From Erythrobacter insulae (GTDB lineage Bacteria > Pseudomonadota > Alphaproteobacteria > Sphingomonadales > Sphingomonadaceae), in the NCBI RefSeq assembly GCF_007004095.1, contig NZ_VHJK01000001.1:1802501-1866500 (forward strand): a DNA stretch of 64,000 nucleotides. Direction: 5' to 3'. Both the position numbers and the translations under genes were made by a program. Below the pieces are notes generated by a model. The model saw only the letters and a list, made by a program, of their open reading frames with translations, was not told the DNA's origin and ran no database searches. Of the stretch, positions 25,027-33,678 are shown piece by piece. Each line of letters begins with the position of its first letter. The first letter of the stretch is position 1.

Positions 25027-27576
25027 TCACCGCCTCTTACCGACAGTTACGCCTTCGATGAAGGTGCGGCCCGCAGGAACATCGTCAATGATGTCGAATG
25101 CTGCCCCGAATTCCTGTGCATTGGGCCCAAAGAATGCCCCGTTCAAAGAGCCGACAAAACCTTCGCCCTGCCGCGCCCCGCCGAAAAATCCATTGGTGGC
25201 GATTGTGCCATCAAACAGGTAGGTACCGATCACAGTGTTCATTGCGTCGGCTTGCGTCAGGTTGAATGTCAGCCCGAGCGTTCCGGCACTAAAATCGGCA
25301 ATCAATTCCGAAGTCCCATTGATTTCGCCCCGATATCCAGTCGGCGCAACCTCACCGATGGCAAATACCACTCCGTCATATGTTCCGCTTCCTGCCTTCG
25401 GTAAAGCGGCAGAGGGCGTCTGAATGCCAAACACACCCATCGTTTGTGATTCAAGCCCGCGTGGCGAGGTCTGAAGCCCGATTTGCGCAAATGAAGTGTA
25501 GGTGAGCGCAATCGCCGAATTCGCGTCTCCCGGAGTAAGGATACGGTCGATTACACCGGGTTCACCTGGCCGCGTGTAAACCGAGAACGTATCGTTCGAT
25601 TGGGCCTGATCCAGATTGGCTGTTGAAAGTGCCAGACTGAACTCCTGCTGCGAGTCGGGATTGACCACGATTTCGTATGTGCCGGTGGCCGGATCAAACC
25701 GGACATCGTCTCCGCGAGGTAGCGATCCACCGGTCGTAAACAGAGCGTAGGCATCGACTGGCTCAGTTGCGCCGGCCAAAGTCTGCCCCCCTGTCAGCGT
25801 ATCGTCTTGTTCGCCGATAAAGCTGCCAACAATCTGGCCGTTATCATCCGCTGCTGTGAATGTGCCACCGGTTTCTTCCGCCGCCGGGCCAAAGAATGAA
25901 CCGTCGAACGTCCCTGTGTAATTGCCAAGCGAGTCGAACGAGAGAGTTCCGCTGAATGAATTCACGCCGGATGCGATCATGCCAGAGCCGGTGAGGTTGG
26001 CGACCGTTTGAAAACTGGGAACACCCGACAGGAAAATATTCTCGCGAATGTTCAGCCCGCCGCTTAGATCGAGGACGCCAGTTTCAAAGTCTGCGATCAG
26101 GACACCTGTGCCATCGATCAAAAGGTCAGCATTGTAGTCAGGATCGACACCGCTGCCCGAAAAGTTCAATGTGTATCCTGCGCTCCCTGTCGTCGGCAGA
26201 TCGCCTACCGGTGTTTCAAATCCGTACACGAAAAAGGAATGCCGCGATGTCGGGCTCAGATTGTCAGGATCGGACAGCTTCCATCCTGATGCGTTGACAT
26301 AGGTGAGCCGCGACGATGAAATGCTGGCCCGAGTGCGCGGCCCCAGATTTTGAAAGCCGAACACGGGATCGAGCAGACCCTCTACCCCGTCACCCGAAAA
26401 CAGAAACCGCTCGGAATTGGCATCATACCGGATCGAAAGCTGGCTTTGCGCGGTGCCGATTGAATCGAAATTCAAAAATCCCGGCTGGCCTGATCGATCA
26501 ACTGCGTTGAAAGAGAGCACAGTTTCGGTCGCAGTAAATGTCTGGCTGTTGTCCAGCAGAGGCTCATCGTCGTTAAACTGGGTGTTGGGCGGGGTGTTAT
26601 CCTGGCGTCCCATGATTGTTCCGGTGGCCACCCGGTCCGCTCCGATATTCGAAAGCGAGAATGCACCGCCTATCTCTTCGGCGTTGGGACCAAAAAGCCG
26701 CCCGGCGATGTCACCATCGAATTGACCGAAATCGTTGAGCCTGAACGTGCCGGAGAATGCACCGCTTGAAGAAGAAAGGCTCGCAACGCCGCTAAAACTG
26801 CTGTCCGATCCGAGGAAGGGGGCCAAAGTCAATTGGCCTACAATGATCATATTGCCCGAAACGAAATCAACCGAGGCCGTGCCGATACCTGCAAGACCAG
26901 AAACGTTCTCACCAACGGTCACTGCACCGATCAGATCAATCGCATAGTCTGCGGAACCGGTGGAGGGCACGCCCCCATCGGGTGTTTCCACACCATAGAC
27001 AATCGATTCAATCCGCCCCGATCCAGTAGTGGTTCCTACAGTGGTCGATTGCCAGAAAGCGCTGCCGACATACTGGAATGTAAGCGCGCCCGATGTGCCC
27101 GGCCGTGTCAGAGTGAGCGTATTGGTCGTGTCGCCGTTGGTGATGGAATACACCACCGCGCCGCTATTGCTTTGCGAGTCGTCAATATCGGTGGGGGCAA
27201 AGGTGATGGATCCGCCCGGAGTTTCTAATGTGTAAGACTGTGTGTCTGCATCATACACGATTGTCGCCGTGATCGCCCCTTCGGATACGGTAACGCTTGT
27301 GCTGTTGGCACTCAGAGAGGCTGACGCCGCAACGTTGGTGAATGTTTCGCTTAACAGTGTTCCGGTGAGATCCCCGTTGGCGTTGCTGGGCGGGGGAGTT
27401 GGTGCAGGCGTTCCTCCGCCACCGCCGCCACCACTACCACCGCCGCTACCGCCGCCGCCGCCAGGGGGAGGGGTAGGCGTACTGGTAACACCGCCGCCGC
27501 CGCCCCCGCCGCACGCTGATAGAGCGAATGCCAAAGCAGTCGCGACAGAACTAAATACGAATTTATTAGATTTCAT
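25027..27576 (-). CDS. TbpB-like surface lipoprotein with three tandem units, probable Slam (type XI) cargo
   Basis: An 849-residue lipoprotein: signal with lipobox LSAC, then a very Gly- and Pro-rich flexible anchor (about residues 24-65). Three homologous units follow, each about 250-260 residues. Each unit has a handle with a VYGVETPDGG-like strand (also FVYGFETPVG and GVFGIQTPSA) and a small barrel that ends in a FGPNAEEIGGAF-like motif (also FGPAAEETGGTF and FGPNAQEFGAAF). This last motif is the hallmark of the TbpB/HpuA/Slam-substrate barrel. It should be displayed on the outer membrane surface by the Slam protein encoded 31 bp upstream. The ligand is unknown. Known cargos usually have one or two such lobes; three is unusual. 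Confidence 0.82.
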   Translation of the reverse strand: MKSNKFVFSSVATALAFALSACGGGGGGGVTSTPTPPPGGGGGSGGGSGGGGGGGTPAPTPPPSNANGDLTGTLLSETFTNVAASASLSANSTSVTVSEGAITATIVYDADTQSYTLETPGGSITFAPTDIDDSQSNSGAVVYSITNGDTTNTLTLTRPGTSGALTFQYVGSAFWQSTTVGTTTGSGRIESIVYGVETPDGGVPSTGSADYAIDLIGAVTVGENVSGLAGIGTASVDFVSGNMIIVGQLTLAPFLGSDSSFSGVASLSSSSGAFSGTFRLNDFGQFDGDIAGRLFGPNAEEIGGAFSLSNIGADRVATGTIMGRQDNTPPNTQFNDDEPLLDNSQTFTATETVLSFNAVDRSGQPGFLNFDSIGTAQSQLSIRYDANSERFLFSGDGVEGLLDPVFGFQNLGPRTRASISSSRLTYVNASGWKLSDPDNLSPTSRHSFFVYGFETPVGDLPTTGSAGYTLNFSGSGVDPDYNADLLIDGTGVLIADFETGVLDLSGGLNIRENIFLSGVPSFQTVANLTGSGMIASGVNSFSGTLSFDSLGNYTGTFDGSFFGPAAEETGGTFTAADDNGQIVGSFIGEQDDTLTGGQTLAGATEPVDAYALFTTGGSLPRGDDVRFDPATGTYEIVVNPDSQQEFSLALSTANLDQAQSNDTFSVYTRPGEPGVIDRILTPGDANSAIALTYTSFAQIGLQTSPRGLESQTMGVFGIQTPSAALPKAGSGTYDGVVFAIGEVAPTGYRGEINGTSELIADFSAGTLGLTFNLTQADAMNTVIGTYLFDGTIATNGFFGGARQGEGFVGSLNGAFFGPNAQEFGAAFDIIDDVPAGRTFIEGVTVGKRR

Positions 27577-27607
27577 GATGCGCCCCCAAACCCGTCAGGC
27601 CATAAAA

Positions 27608-28954
27608 TCAGAGTGCTATCCCAAATCCGAACTCTGTGGCAACCCTTTGAAAATCATTAATTCCTACTGTCGATTGATTGTCCTCAAATCGAATGCGCAC
27701 AACCGGCGCCAAAGGACCGATGCGCAGATTGCGAAACGTACCTGACAAACTCAATTCAACGCGATCATCGATCCGCCGCCGTGGAAACAACAACAGGCGT
27801 TCGTCAAATTCCAACCGGTTGTATCCGGCACTTGCCACAAGCGTGACCGGCCCAAGCTCGCGAAAGGCATACATGTCGATCCCTGCATCGACGCTGGAAA
27901 ACCCCGGGTCATTGGCGATCGCGCGCGCGCCGGAAACCCGGATCCCGCCGCCTGATTGGGCCGTGAACGCCCGGTCTACTCCCGCCGACAGGCTAATCCG
28001 ATCAGAGGATCGCAAGTCATTCAGCCGGTCATCGGAATGAACAATGGCTCCGTCCATACGCAGCTGTGCCCGCTTTGCCAGAATGTGCCTGAAATCGGCC
28101 GTTGCACCATAGGAAAACGTAAAGGGGCGCGTTCCAAACCAGCGCCACGATGCTGTGGCGTTCATTCGTATCCGGTCGCTGCCCGATAGAAATTCCGGTC
28201 CGGCCTGAAGCGAGACGATGTAATCGTCAAACTGCGATTCGCGGTACAATCGTCCCCGCGCACTGGCGCTCAGATTGAGGTTTGTCGATCCGGCAAGGGT
28301 TTCTCGGTACCGGGCCTGTCCCTGAAGCGCGAGCCCGACACCTGACGTCTCCTGAGCGTCATCGGACAGTGTGAAATCACCGATCACAGTTTCCAGCGAG
28401 TCCGATCGTGTGGCCCGGTTAATGTTGCTGTCCGGTGCCAAGGCAACTTCAAAATCGACGCCAAACGGTTTGGCGGCGCTCATGGAAGAGGTGAAGAACC
28501 TGACGGCTCGTTCTACTTCGGGCGGAAGGCCTGCAGCTTGCGCAGCACGCAATTGCCGTTCGGCTTCGCGCAGGTTGCCCAGCTTGATCTGCATTCTGGC
28601 CAGTTCAAGCCTTACGCGGGCGACATCAGGTTGTTCATCGAGAATTTCGCGCAGCAGAATGGCGGCGGTTTGAGGTCGGTCGAGATCATCGGCGAACATC
28701 AACGCAAGTCGAAACCGCGCTTCGTTGCGCAATTCCATCGGGCTGTTCTGGATCAAAGCACGGTAGGCAGATTCCGCAGTGTCATAATTACCGCCGCTGC
28801 GTGCCTTGTCAGCAAACTCGAACAATTGGGCAGGTGATAGAGATATTGAATCCGGCGATGAAGCCATCTCGCTGCTTTCGCTCTCTTGCGCCAATGCATG
28901 GCCATGCCAAGCGGCAAACAGGATCCAGATAGCCGAAAAAACCCAATTTTTCAT
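27608..28954 (-). CDS. surface lipoprotein assembly modifier (Slam, DUF560), type XI secretion channel
   Basis: A 448-residue protein with a signal peptide (to HALAQ). A periplasmic TPR region follows (FADKARSGGNYDTAESAYRAL, ARVRLELARMQIKLGNLREAERQL), about residues 40-160. The C-terminal 285 residues alternate in amphipathic strands as a 14-strand-type beta-barrel (GVDFEVALAPDSNINRA, FSYGATADFRHI, FGFGIAL at the end). This architecture is that of Slam proteins, which move lipoproteins across the outer membrane to the cell surface. The cognate-looking TbpB-type lipoprotein is the next gene on the same strand. Confidence 0.85.
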   Translation of the reverse strand: MKNWVFSAIWILFAAWHGHALAQESESSEMASSPDSISLSPAQLFEFADKARSGGNYDTAESAYRALIQNSPMELRNEARFRLALMFADDLDRPQTAAILLREILDEQPDVARVRLELARMQIKLGNLREAERQLRAAQAAGLPPEVERAVRFFTSSMSAAKPFGVDFEVALAPDSNINRATRSDSLETVIGDFTLSDDAQETSGVGLALQGQARYRETLAGSTNLNLSASARGRLYRESQFDDYIVSLQAGPEFLSGSDRIRMNATASWRWFGTRPFTFSYGATADFRHILAKRAQLRMDGAIVHSDDRLNDLRSSDRISLSAGVDRAFTAQSGGGIRVSGARAIANDPGFSSVDAGIDMYAFRELGPVTLVASAGYNRLEFDERLLLFPRRRIDDRVELSLSGTFRNLRIGPLAPVVRIRFEDNQSTVGINDFQRVATEFGFGIAL

Positions 28955-29032
28955 TGGATTGCCAATGCCTCAACCGGCTGATGAAGGCAAACGCCGTTCC
29001 TTGGTCTGATCAGATTGGCAGGCCACCCGCAA

Positions 29033-30997
29033 TCAGGCCGGTACAGTTGTCCGTTTGCCGCTGAACACGGCTTGCCATGCCTGGATTTCGGCAAAAGTGG
29101 TTTCATCGGCGGCACGAACCAGATCGGCCAACTGACTATAACTCATCCGTTCTTCAGGAAGATGCTGGTATTGTTCGATCCTTGCCGCCAGCTCTTGCAA
29201 ACGCTCTCCGGTCAATTGTGAGACATCGGCAAAGCGGTCGAAATCTCCGAAATAACCGATGGCTGCAAAAGCGCCGCTGATTGTGGGTAATGCGACGGCA
29301 AGGACAGTAAACCATTTTGCGCCCTTATCGACCAAAGCCTGATCGATCAGACCAAATTGCGAAGCGCCAAACGCTGCCAAATAAATCGCCACTCCCAACA
29401 CAGCGAGCGCAAACATGGCCTCGGCAAAACGCTCAATCGAATGATGCGCGCGGTGCAGCCGTTCCGATTTGGCTAGATGATAATCGCGCTGCGGAATTAC
29501 GAAATGATCGTTGAGGACACCCGCCGCTTCGCGCAGGTAATGCTTGTCGATCCGGACCTCGGGAAGGCCCATCTTGCGGGCCAGCATTTTGGCATACCAT
29601 TCCGGCCAGACACTTCGCAGAACTTTCGGCCACGCGCTGCTGGGCCTGGCGATGCCCAGCGCAAACAGGACAGGAGAGTGGCGCAGATATTCTGCAACGC
29701 GGCGCGTTTCCAGCCAGCGACCGTGGAAACGGGACCGCTGCCCGATCATGGTGTTGAGAAGAATTCCGATCAGAAATGCGAATTCGATCCCAGCAAAAAT
29801 CCATTTTTGCGACGTATCGACGAGCGGGAGGTAAAGCACGCCGGCAACGATCGCCAAGGCACCCATCGTGAAGTTAATCACCATGCCCGAGCGGTAACTG
29901 TTCGACAGCCACGCCGCGATCCCGTTGGCCCATGCAAAACGCGGCATAACCTCGATCGCAATTTTATCGGCCACGGCCTTTTGGTTTGCGCCACCCGCGT
30001 CCCGACCAATCGATCCGATTGCGTCCAGCATCGCCTCTGCGCTGCCAGTTGTAATCTGATCGGGTCGTTCGTTCTTCATTTTGACCGAAGCGAGCTTCTG
30101 GCCAATCCGCTTTTCACCAAAAATCGCTTCGATCCGCCGGTAGGGGTGGGTAATCAGGCTGCTCTGGTCCCGCCACTTACAATCCTGAAGGGCGGCTATT
30201 CCGGCCATCGCGCCAGGCTCGGTCGGTGGGGGCAGGCTCATACAGGCTAAGACAAGCTCATCGATACCGGCCATATCATCCGACGTTGCCGTCATCGCAT
30301 CACAGCGGTCTGCCAATGCCTCCGGCGTTTTGACGATAAGAGTGCGGCTCAGATCTGCAGGGTTAAGCCACATGACCGGGATCCCCGCCTCAAGCGCCAA
30401 TCGCGCAGTGTGTCCTGTTCCCCCGGGATTTACAGTTCCTGCGCCGTCCCAAACCGCGATGAGAATATCAGATTGTTCAATCAGAATGCGTCCAGCCAAT
30501 TCGGCGCGGCGCGATCCAAGATGCACAAATTCACTCACAATCGCAGGGTCTTCTGGTGTCTCACAGGCGGCCAGAAAAGCAGGCGTGATGATCTCATCCT
30601 GATCGGCCAGCTCCAAAACTTGCGCCTTGTCTGCCAAATCCCGAATGGCCGCAACGCGGGCCCGAGTGGCGTCATCCTCCGGATCGGTACCGCGCAAAAT
30701 CGCTCTGGCATCGCTGCCGGTCTTGGGTTGAGCGTTGATGGCTGTGTTCAGATCTTGACCGAACGGCAGAGGTGCGACCACCGGCCATTCGCGCTTGATC
30801 GCTTCGTGTGCTGCCATATGATCGGCGCCATCGGCCAAAAGCGTGATGATGCGAAATTCGCGGGCGGTATCATCTAAACCGGCAATAGGTGCCCGTATGG
30901 CGGACCTCTGGATCTGATCCAAAAGCGCCGAAATAGCCGCCTCCAAAGCTGATGGATCGTTTGGAAAAGACGGGTGCGAGCTGCGATGCCCAGTCAC
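29033..30997 (-). CDS. SLOG-like nucleotide-binding domain fused to a four-helix SLATT-like membrane domain
   Basis: At least 654 residues. The N-terminal half is Rossmann-like: VTGHRSSHPSF, then FRIITLLADGADHMAAHEAI, DILIAVWDGAGTVNPGGTGH and ARLALEAGIPVMWLNP. This pattern fits SLOG/LOG-type nucleotide sensors. The C-terminal half has two helix pairs (FTMGALAIVAGVLYLPLV with WIFAGIEFAFLIGILLNTMI; and about 100 residues later FAEAMFALAVLGVAIYLAA with FTVLAVALPTISGAFAAIG) and a charged tail, as in SLATT/DUF4231 effectors of predicted nucleotide-dependent conflict systems. The listed GTG start cuts the first beta strand: 45 in-frame upstream codons continue sensibly (TPILAIGVTGHR) but contain no ATG, GTG or TTG. 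It is divergent from a TIR-domain gene. Confidence 0.65.
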   Translation of the reverse strand: MTGHRSSHPSFPNDPSALEAAISALLDQIQRSAIRAPIAGLDDTAREFRIITLLADGADHMAAHEAIKREWPVVAPLPFGQDLNTAINAQPKTGSDARAILRGTDPEDDATRARVAAIRDLADKAQVLELADQDEIITPAFLAACETPEDPAIVSEFVHLGSRRAELAGRILIEQSDILIAVWDGAGTVNPGGTGHTARLALEAGIPVMWLNPADLSRTLIVKTPEALADRCDAMTATSDDMAGIDELVLACMSLPPPTEPGAMAGIAALQDCKWRDQSSLITHPYRRIEAIFGEKRIGQKLASVKMKNERPDQITTGSAEAMLDAIGSIGRDAGGANQKAVADKIAIEVMPRFAWANGIAAWLSNSYRSGMVINFTMGALAIVAGVLYLPLVDTSQKWIFAGIEFAFLIGILLNTMIGQRSRFHGRWLETRRVAEYLRHSPVLFALGIARPSSAWPKVLRSVWPEWYAKMLARKMGLPEVRIDKHYLREAAGVLNDHFVIPQRDYHLAKSERLHRAHHSIERFAEAMFALAVLGVAIYLAAFGASQFGLIDQALVDKGAKWFTVLAVALPTISGAFAAIGYFGDFDRFADVSQLTGERLQELAARIEQYQHLPEERMSYSQLADLVRAADETTFAEIQAWQAVFSGKRTTVPA

Positions 30998-31261
30998 GCC
31001 GATCGCCAGTATAGGCGTCGGCGGAGACGGCGCAGCAACGGATTGCGATCGTGATAAAAACGCGATTGGGCTGTCCCCCGCTGGTTGCCCGCTTCCAACC
31101 GTAGTTTCGTAGCCGTGCCGCGATCATTCGACAAGGATCGTCAGGCACAGACAGATCAAATTAGACTGATCGACACAAGGGTAAAGCTGCGATAATAGTA
31201 GCGCGGGTCGTACATCGCCGAGGGCACAGGCCAAGTGCATGACGAATTGGGGAAATAGCGA

Positions 31262-33241
31262 ATGAGCGGCTCTGAACAGCCTGCCGATATCGATAAGCGG
31301 GGAAGCGACGTATTCCTCAGCTATTCGCGCGACGATCAGCCGCGGGCTCGCAAGATTCTCGAGCTGTTGGAAGAGGCCGGCATTTCTGTGTGGTGGGATG
31401 CCATGCTGGAGGGCGGCGCGCGCTTCCACGAAGTTACCGAAGCAAATCTTGAAAACGCTGCGGCGGTCGTGGTGCTGTGGTCTGAGGTATCGACCAAATC
31501 GCATTGGGTGCATGACGAGGCGACGCGCGGGCGCGACCGTGGGTGTCTGATCCCTGTTTCAATCGACGGGACGCTGCCACCGCTTGGTTTCCGTCAGTTT
31601 CAATGGATTGACGTTTCGAACAGCGATTGGACTGCTGGCGATCCGCAAATTCAAAAGTTGATCCATGCCATTGCCGCGAAGCGCGATGGCGAAATCAGCG
31701 AACCGGCATTGTTTGCACAAACGGTCAGCCCGCCGGCCAAGCAAGCAGATACCATCCAGACAGCGCCGATAATTTCGCGCCGCACTGCGATCATTGGCGG
31801 CGGCGTGGGCGCGCTCGCGCTTTCGGTTGCGGGCATTGGCGCATGGAGCGCAGGTGTTTTCAGCGGAGGAGGCTCCAGCAGGCGACTGGCGGTAATGCCG
31901 TTTGACGTGCTGGGCGATCCGGGAGATCAGGTCTATTTCGCAGAAGGGTTTGCCGGAGAAATCCGATCCTTGCTTGCGCGAAACCCGCTATTGCACGTGG
32001 CGGCCAAGACATCGTCGAGCGCGTTCACGGGCGTGAGCGCGACAGCGGGCGAGATTTGCGAGAAATTGGGCGTCGATTTTCTGCTGAACGGTGATGTTCG
32101 GATTGAAAATGGACGCTTGATTGGCAGCTCCCAGCTGGAGGATGGCAGGTCGGACAGAGTCGTCCGGCCATTCAAGATCGATGCCCCCTTCGACAATGTT
32201 CTGACCTTACAGCAAAAAATTGCTGCCGAAATCATTCAGGAACTTGCAGGTTCCCAGGGACGAATGCTGTCTGGAAAAGAGATTGGCGGCACGGCCAATC
32301 TTGCGGCTTATGATGCATTTTTGCGCGGGCAGGAAATGTACGATTCCAGCACCGACGAAGCAACCGACCGTGCGGCTCTTGCTCTGTTTGACGAAGCAAT
32401 CCGTCTGGACCCGGAATATGCCGCCGCTACCGCGATGAGAGGCCGTACGCTCGGTCTGATCGGAAACCTGTACACCGGACCCGCCAATCGCGAACAGGTG
32501 TATGGCGGCGCGATCAAGGCTGCTGAACGAGCAATCGCGATTGCTCCTGAATTTCCCAATGGCCATCAGGTTTTGGGATGGATTCAAGTGAGCGGTAAGC
32601 TGGACATGCAGGCCGCAAGGGCTCCGTATGAGAAAGCGTATGCATTGGGCGCAGGCGATGCCGAAATCTTGAGCCGTTATGCCGTATTCCGCGGCCGGAT
32701 AGGAGATGCAGATGGTGCCCGCAAAGCTATCGAAGCTGCGATGTCGCTTGATCCGTTAAATGCCCGGGTCTTTCGGTTTGCCGGATACATCGAATATTAT
32801 TCCGGCAATTATGCCGAAGCAATCGAACGCTTGGATCAAGCTATCGAGTTGCAAAATCCGCTTTCCAGTTATCACTACCACGTCGGGCTATCGCAACTGG
32901 CGCTAGGTGATCTAGACGCGGCAAAGACCAGCTTTGAAGCGGATGAGTTCTTCGTTTGGAACAAGACCGGGCTGGCGATTGTCGAGCATAAACTTGGCAA
33001 TATCGAGACGGCGCAGGCGCACTTTGCCGAATTACAGGATAAGCAGGGCGACAAAAGCAATTATCAGTACATGCAAATCCAGGCGCAATGGGGTGATCAG
33101 GATGCCGCCCTTGAAGCGATGGAAGCTGCGTGGGTTGCACGCGACAGCGGACTTCTCCAAATTTACAAGGATCCGCTGGTGGATAGTTTGAGAGAGCAAC
33201 CACGGTTTGACCAATTGGTTCGCCGGATGGGTTTTGAGTAA
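31262..33241 (+). CDS. TIR domain, transmembrane, TolB-like and TPR protein
   Basis: A 659-residue protein. Residues 15-140 form a TIR domain (SDVFLSYSRDDQPRA, SVWWDAMLEGGARFHEVTEANLENA, VVVLWSEVSTKSHWVHDEA). The Glu of the last motif sits where NAD-cleaving TIR enzymes have their catalytic Glu. One membrane helix follows (about 180-200, IIGGGVGALALSVAGIG), then a FlgO/TolB-N-like domain (LAVMPFDVLGDPGDQVYFAEGFAGEI), which in related proteins precedes TPRs, and about seven TPR units to the C-terminus. The TIR would be cytoplasmic and the TPRs periplasmic. It may be an NADase-linked sensor or only a protein-interaction receptor. It is divergent from the SLOG/SLATT-like gene. Confidence 0.85.
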   Translation: MSGSEQPADIDKRGSDVFLSYSRDDQPRARKILELLEEAGISVWWDAMLEGGARFHEVTEANLENAAAVVVLWSEVSTKSHWVHDEATRGRDRGCLIPVSIDGTLPPLGFRQFQWIDVSNSDWTAGDPQIQKLIHAIAAKRDGEISEPALFAQTVSPPAKQADTIQTAPIISRRTAIIGGGVGALALSVAGIGAWSAGVFSGGGSSRRLAVMPFDVLGDPGDQVYFAEGFAGEIRSLLARNPLLHVAAKTSSSAFTGVSATAGEICEKLGVDFLLNGDVRIENGRLIGSSQLEDGRSDRVVRPFKIDAPFDNVLTLQQKIAAEIIQELAGSQGRMLSGKEIGGTANLAAYDAFLRGQEMYDSSTDEATDRAALALFDEAIRLDPEYAAATAMRGRTLGLIGNLYTGPANREQVYGGAIKAAERAIAIAPEFPNGHQVLGWIQVSGKLDMQAARAPYEKAYALGAGDAEILSRYAVFRGRIGDADGARKAIEAAMSLDPLNARVFRFAGYIEYYSGNYAEAIERLDQAIELQNPLSSYHYHVGLSQLALGDLDAAKTSFEADEFFVWNKTGLAIVEHKLGNIETAQAHFAELQDKQGDKSNYQYMQIQAQWGDQDAALEAMEAAWVARDSGLLQIYKDPLVDSLREQPRFDQLVRRMGFE

Positions 33242-33272
33242 CGAACAGGGTCGATTTTTAGGAGGAATGGAA

Positions 33273-33563
33273 ATGAAGAAAACAACCGTTTTGACAGGGG
33301 CCATTTTGGCATTGGGTCTTTCTGCCTGCGGCGCGCCCGCCGACGAGGCAAGCGAAGGCGAAGAGATGATGGCGCCAGAGGCAGAGCAAGCTTTAGACGA
33401 GAGTGTTCCTGAAGAAGGCTCCGAAGGCGGCGAGGAAGGCACCGATGGCGACGGCGCGGACGGTGATGGCACAGAAGGCGATGACCGCACGGGACCAGAT
33501 GATCGCACCGGACCGGACGAAATGGCACCGACTGGCACCGATGATCGCCGAATGGGTCAATAA
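33273..33563 (+). CDS. small acidic lipoprotein
   Basis: A 96-residue lipoprotein with lipobox LSAC. The mature part is almost only Glu, Asp, Gly, Thr and Pro (EGSEGGEEGTDGDGADGDG, then TGPDDRTGPDE), surely disordered and strongly acidic. A GGAGG at 33261 lies 7 nt before ATG 33273, better than the ATG at 33267. It is 31 bp after the TIR gene and probably in its transcript. It could bind cations or be a surface spacer; no family recognised. Confidence 0.7.
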   Translation: MKKTTVLTGAILALGLSACGAPADEASEGEEMMAPEAEQALDESVPEEGSEGGEEGTDGDGADGDGTEGDDRTGPDDRTGPDEMAPTGTDDRRMGQ

Positions 33564-33584
33564 CTGATCTTGCAATCCGATTGC

Positions 33585-33619
33585 AGGCCTGCCGCCCTCC
33601 CGGGTTGGCAGGCCTTTTT
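33585..33619 (+). terminator. intrinsic terminator after the acidic lipoprotein gene
   Basis: A perfect 9-bp stem AGGCCTGCC/GGCAGGCCT with a 13-base loop is followed by TTTTT. It ends the TIR/lipoprotein transcript. Confidence 0.85.
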
Positions 33620-33664
33620 CGATCAGCAGGCCTTTTTCGATCAGCAGGCCTTTTTCGATCAGCG
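33611..33664. repeat. three 18-bp tandem copies of the terminator's right arm and T-tract
   Basis: The unit GGCCTTTTTCGATCAGCA starts at 33611, 33629 and 33647, with only the last base differing in the third copy. Each copy repeats the right stem end and a five-T tract. It separates the convergent lipoprotein and protease genes. Confidence 0.9.
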
Positions 33665-33678
33665 GTCCACGATCAGAT

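Noticed and set aside
27242..27745. Proline-rich plus-strand frame opposite the Gly-rich lipoprotein anchor
   Set aside because: The Pro/Val pattern is the complement of the Gly/Ala-rich cargo sequence.
29033..33241. Direct assignment as a Thoeris system
   Set aside because: Thoeris pairs a small TIR protein with a SLOG-ended ThsA; here the TIR carries TM, TolB-like and TPR parts and the SLOG-like domain is N-terminal, so only a loose analogy is justified.
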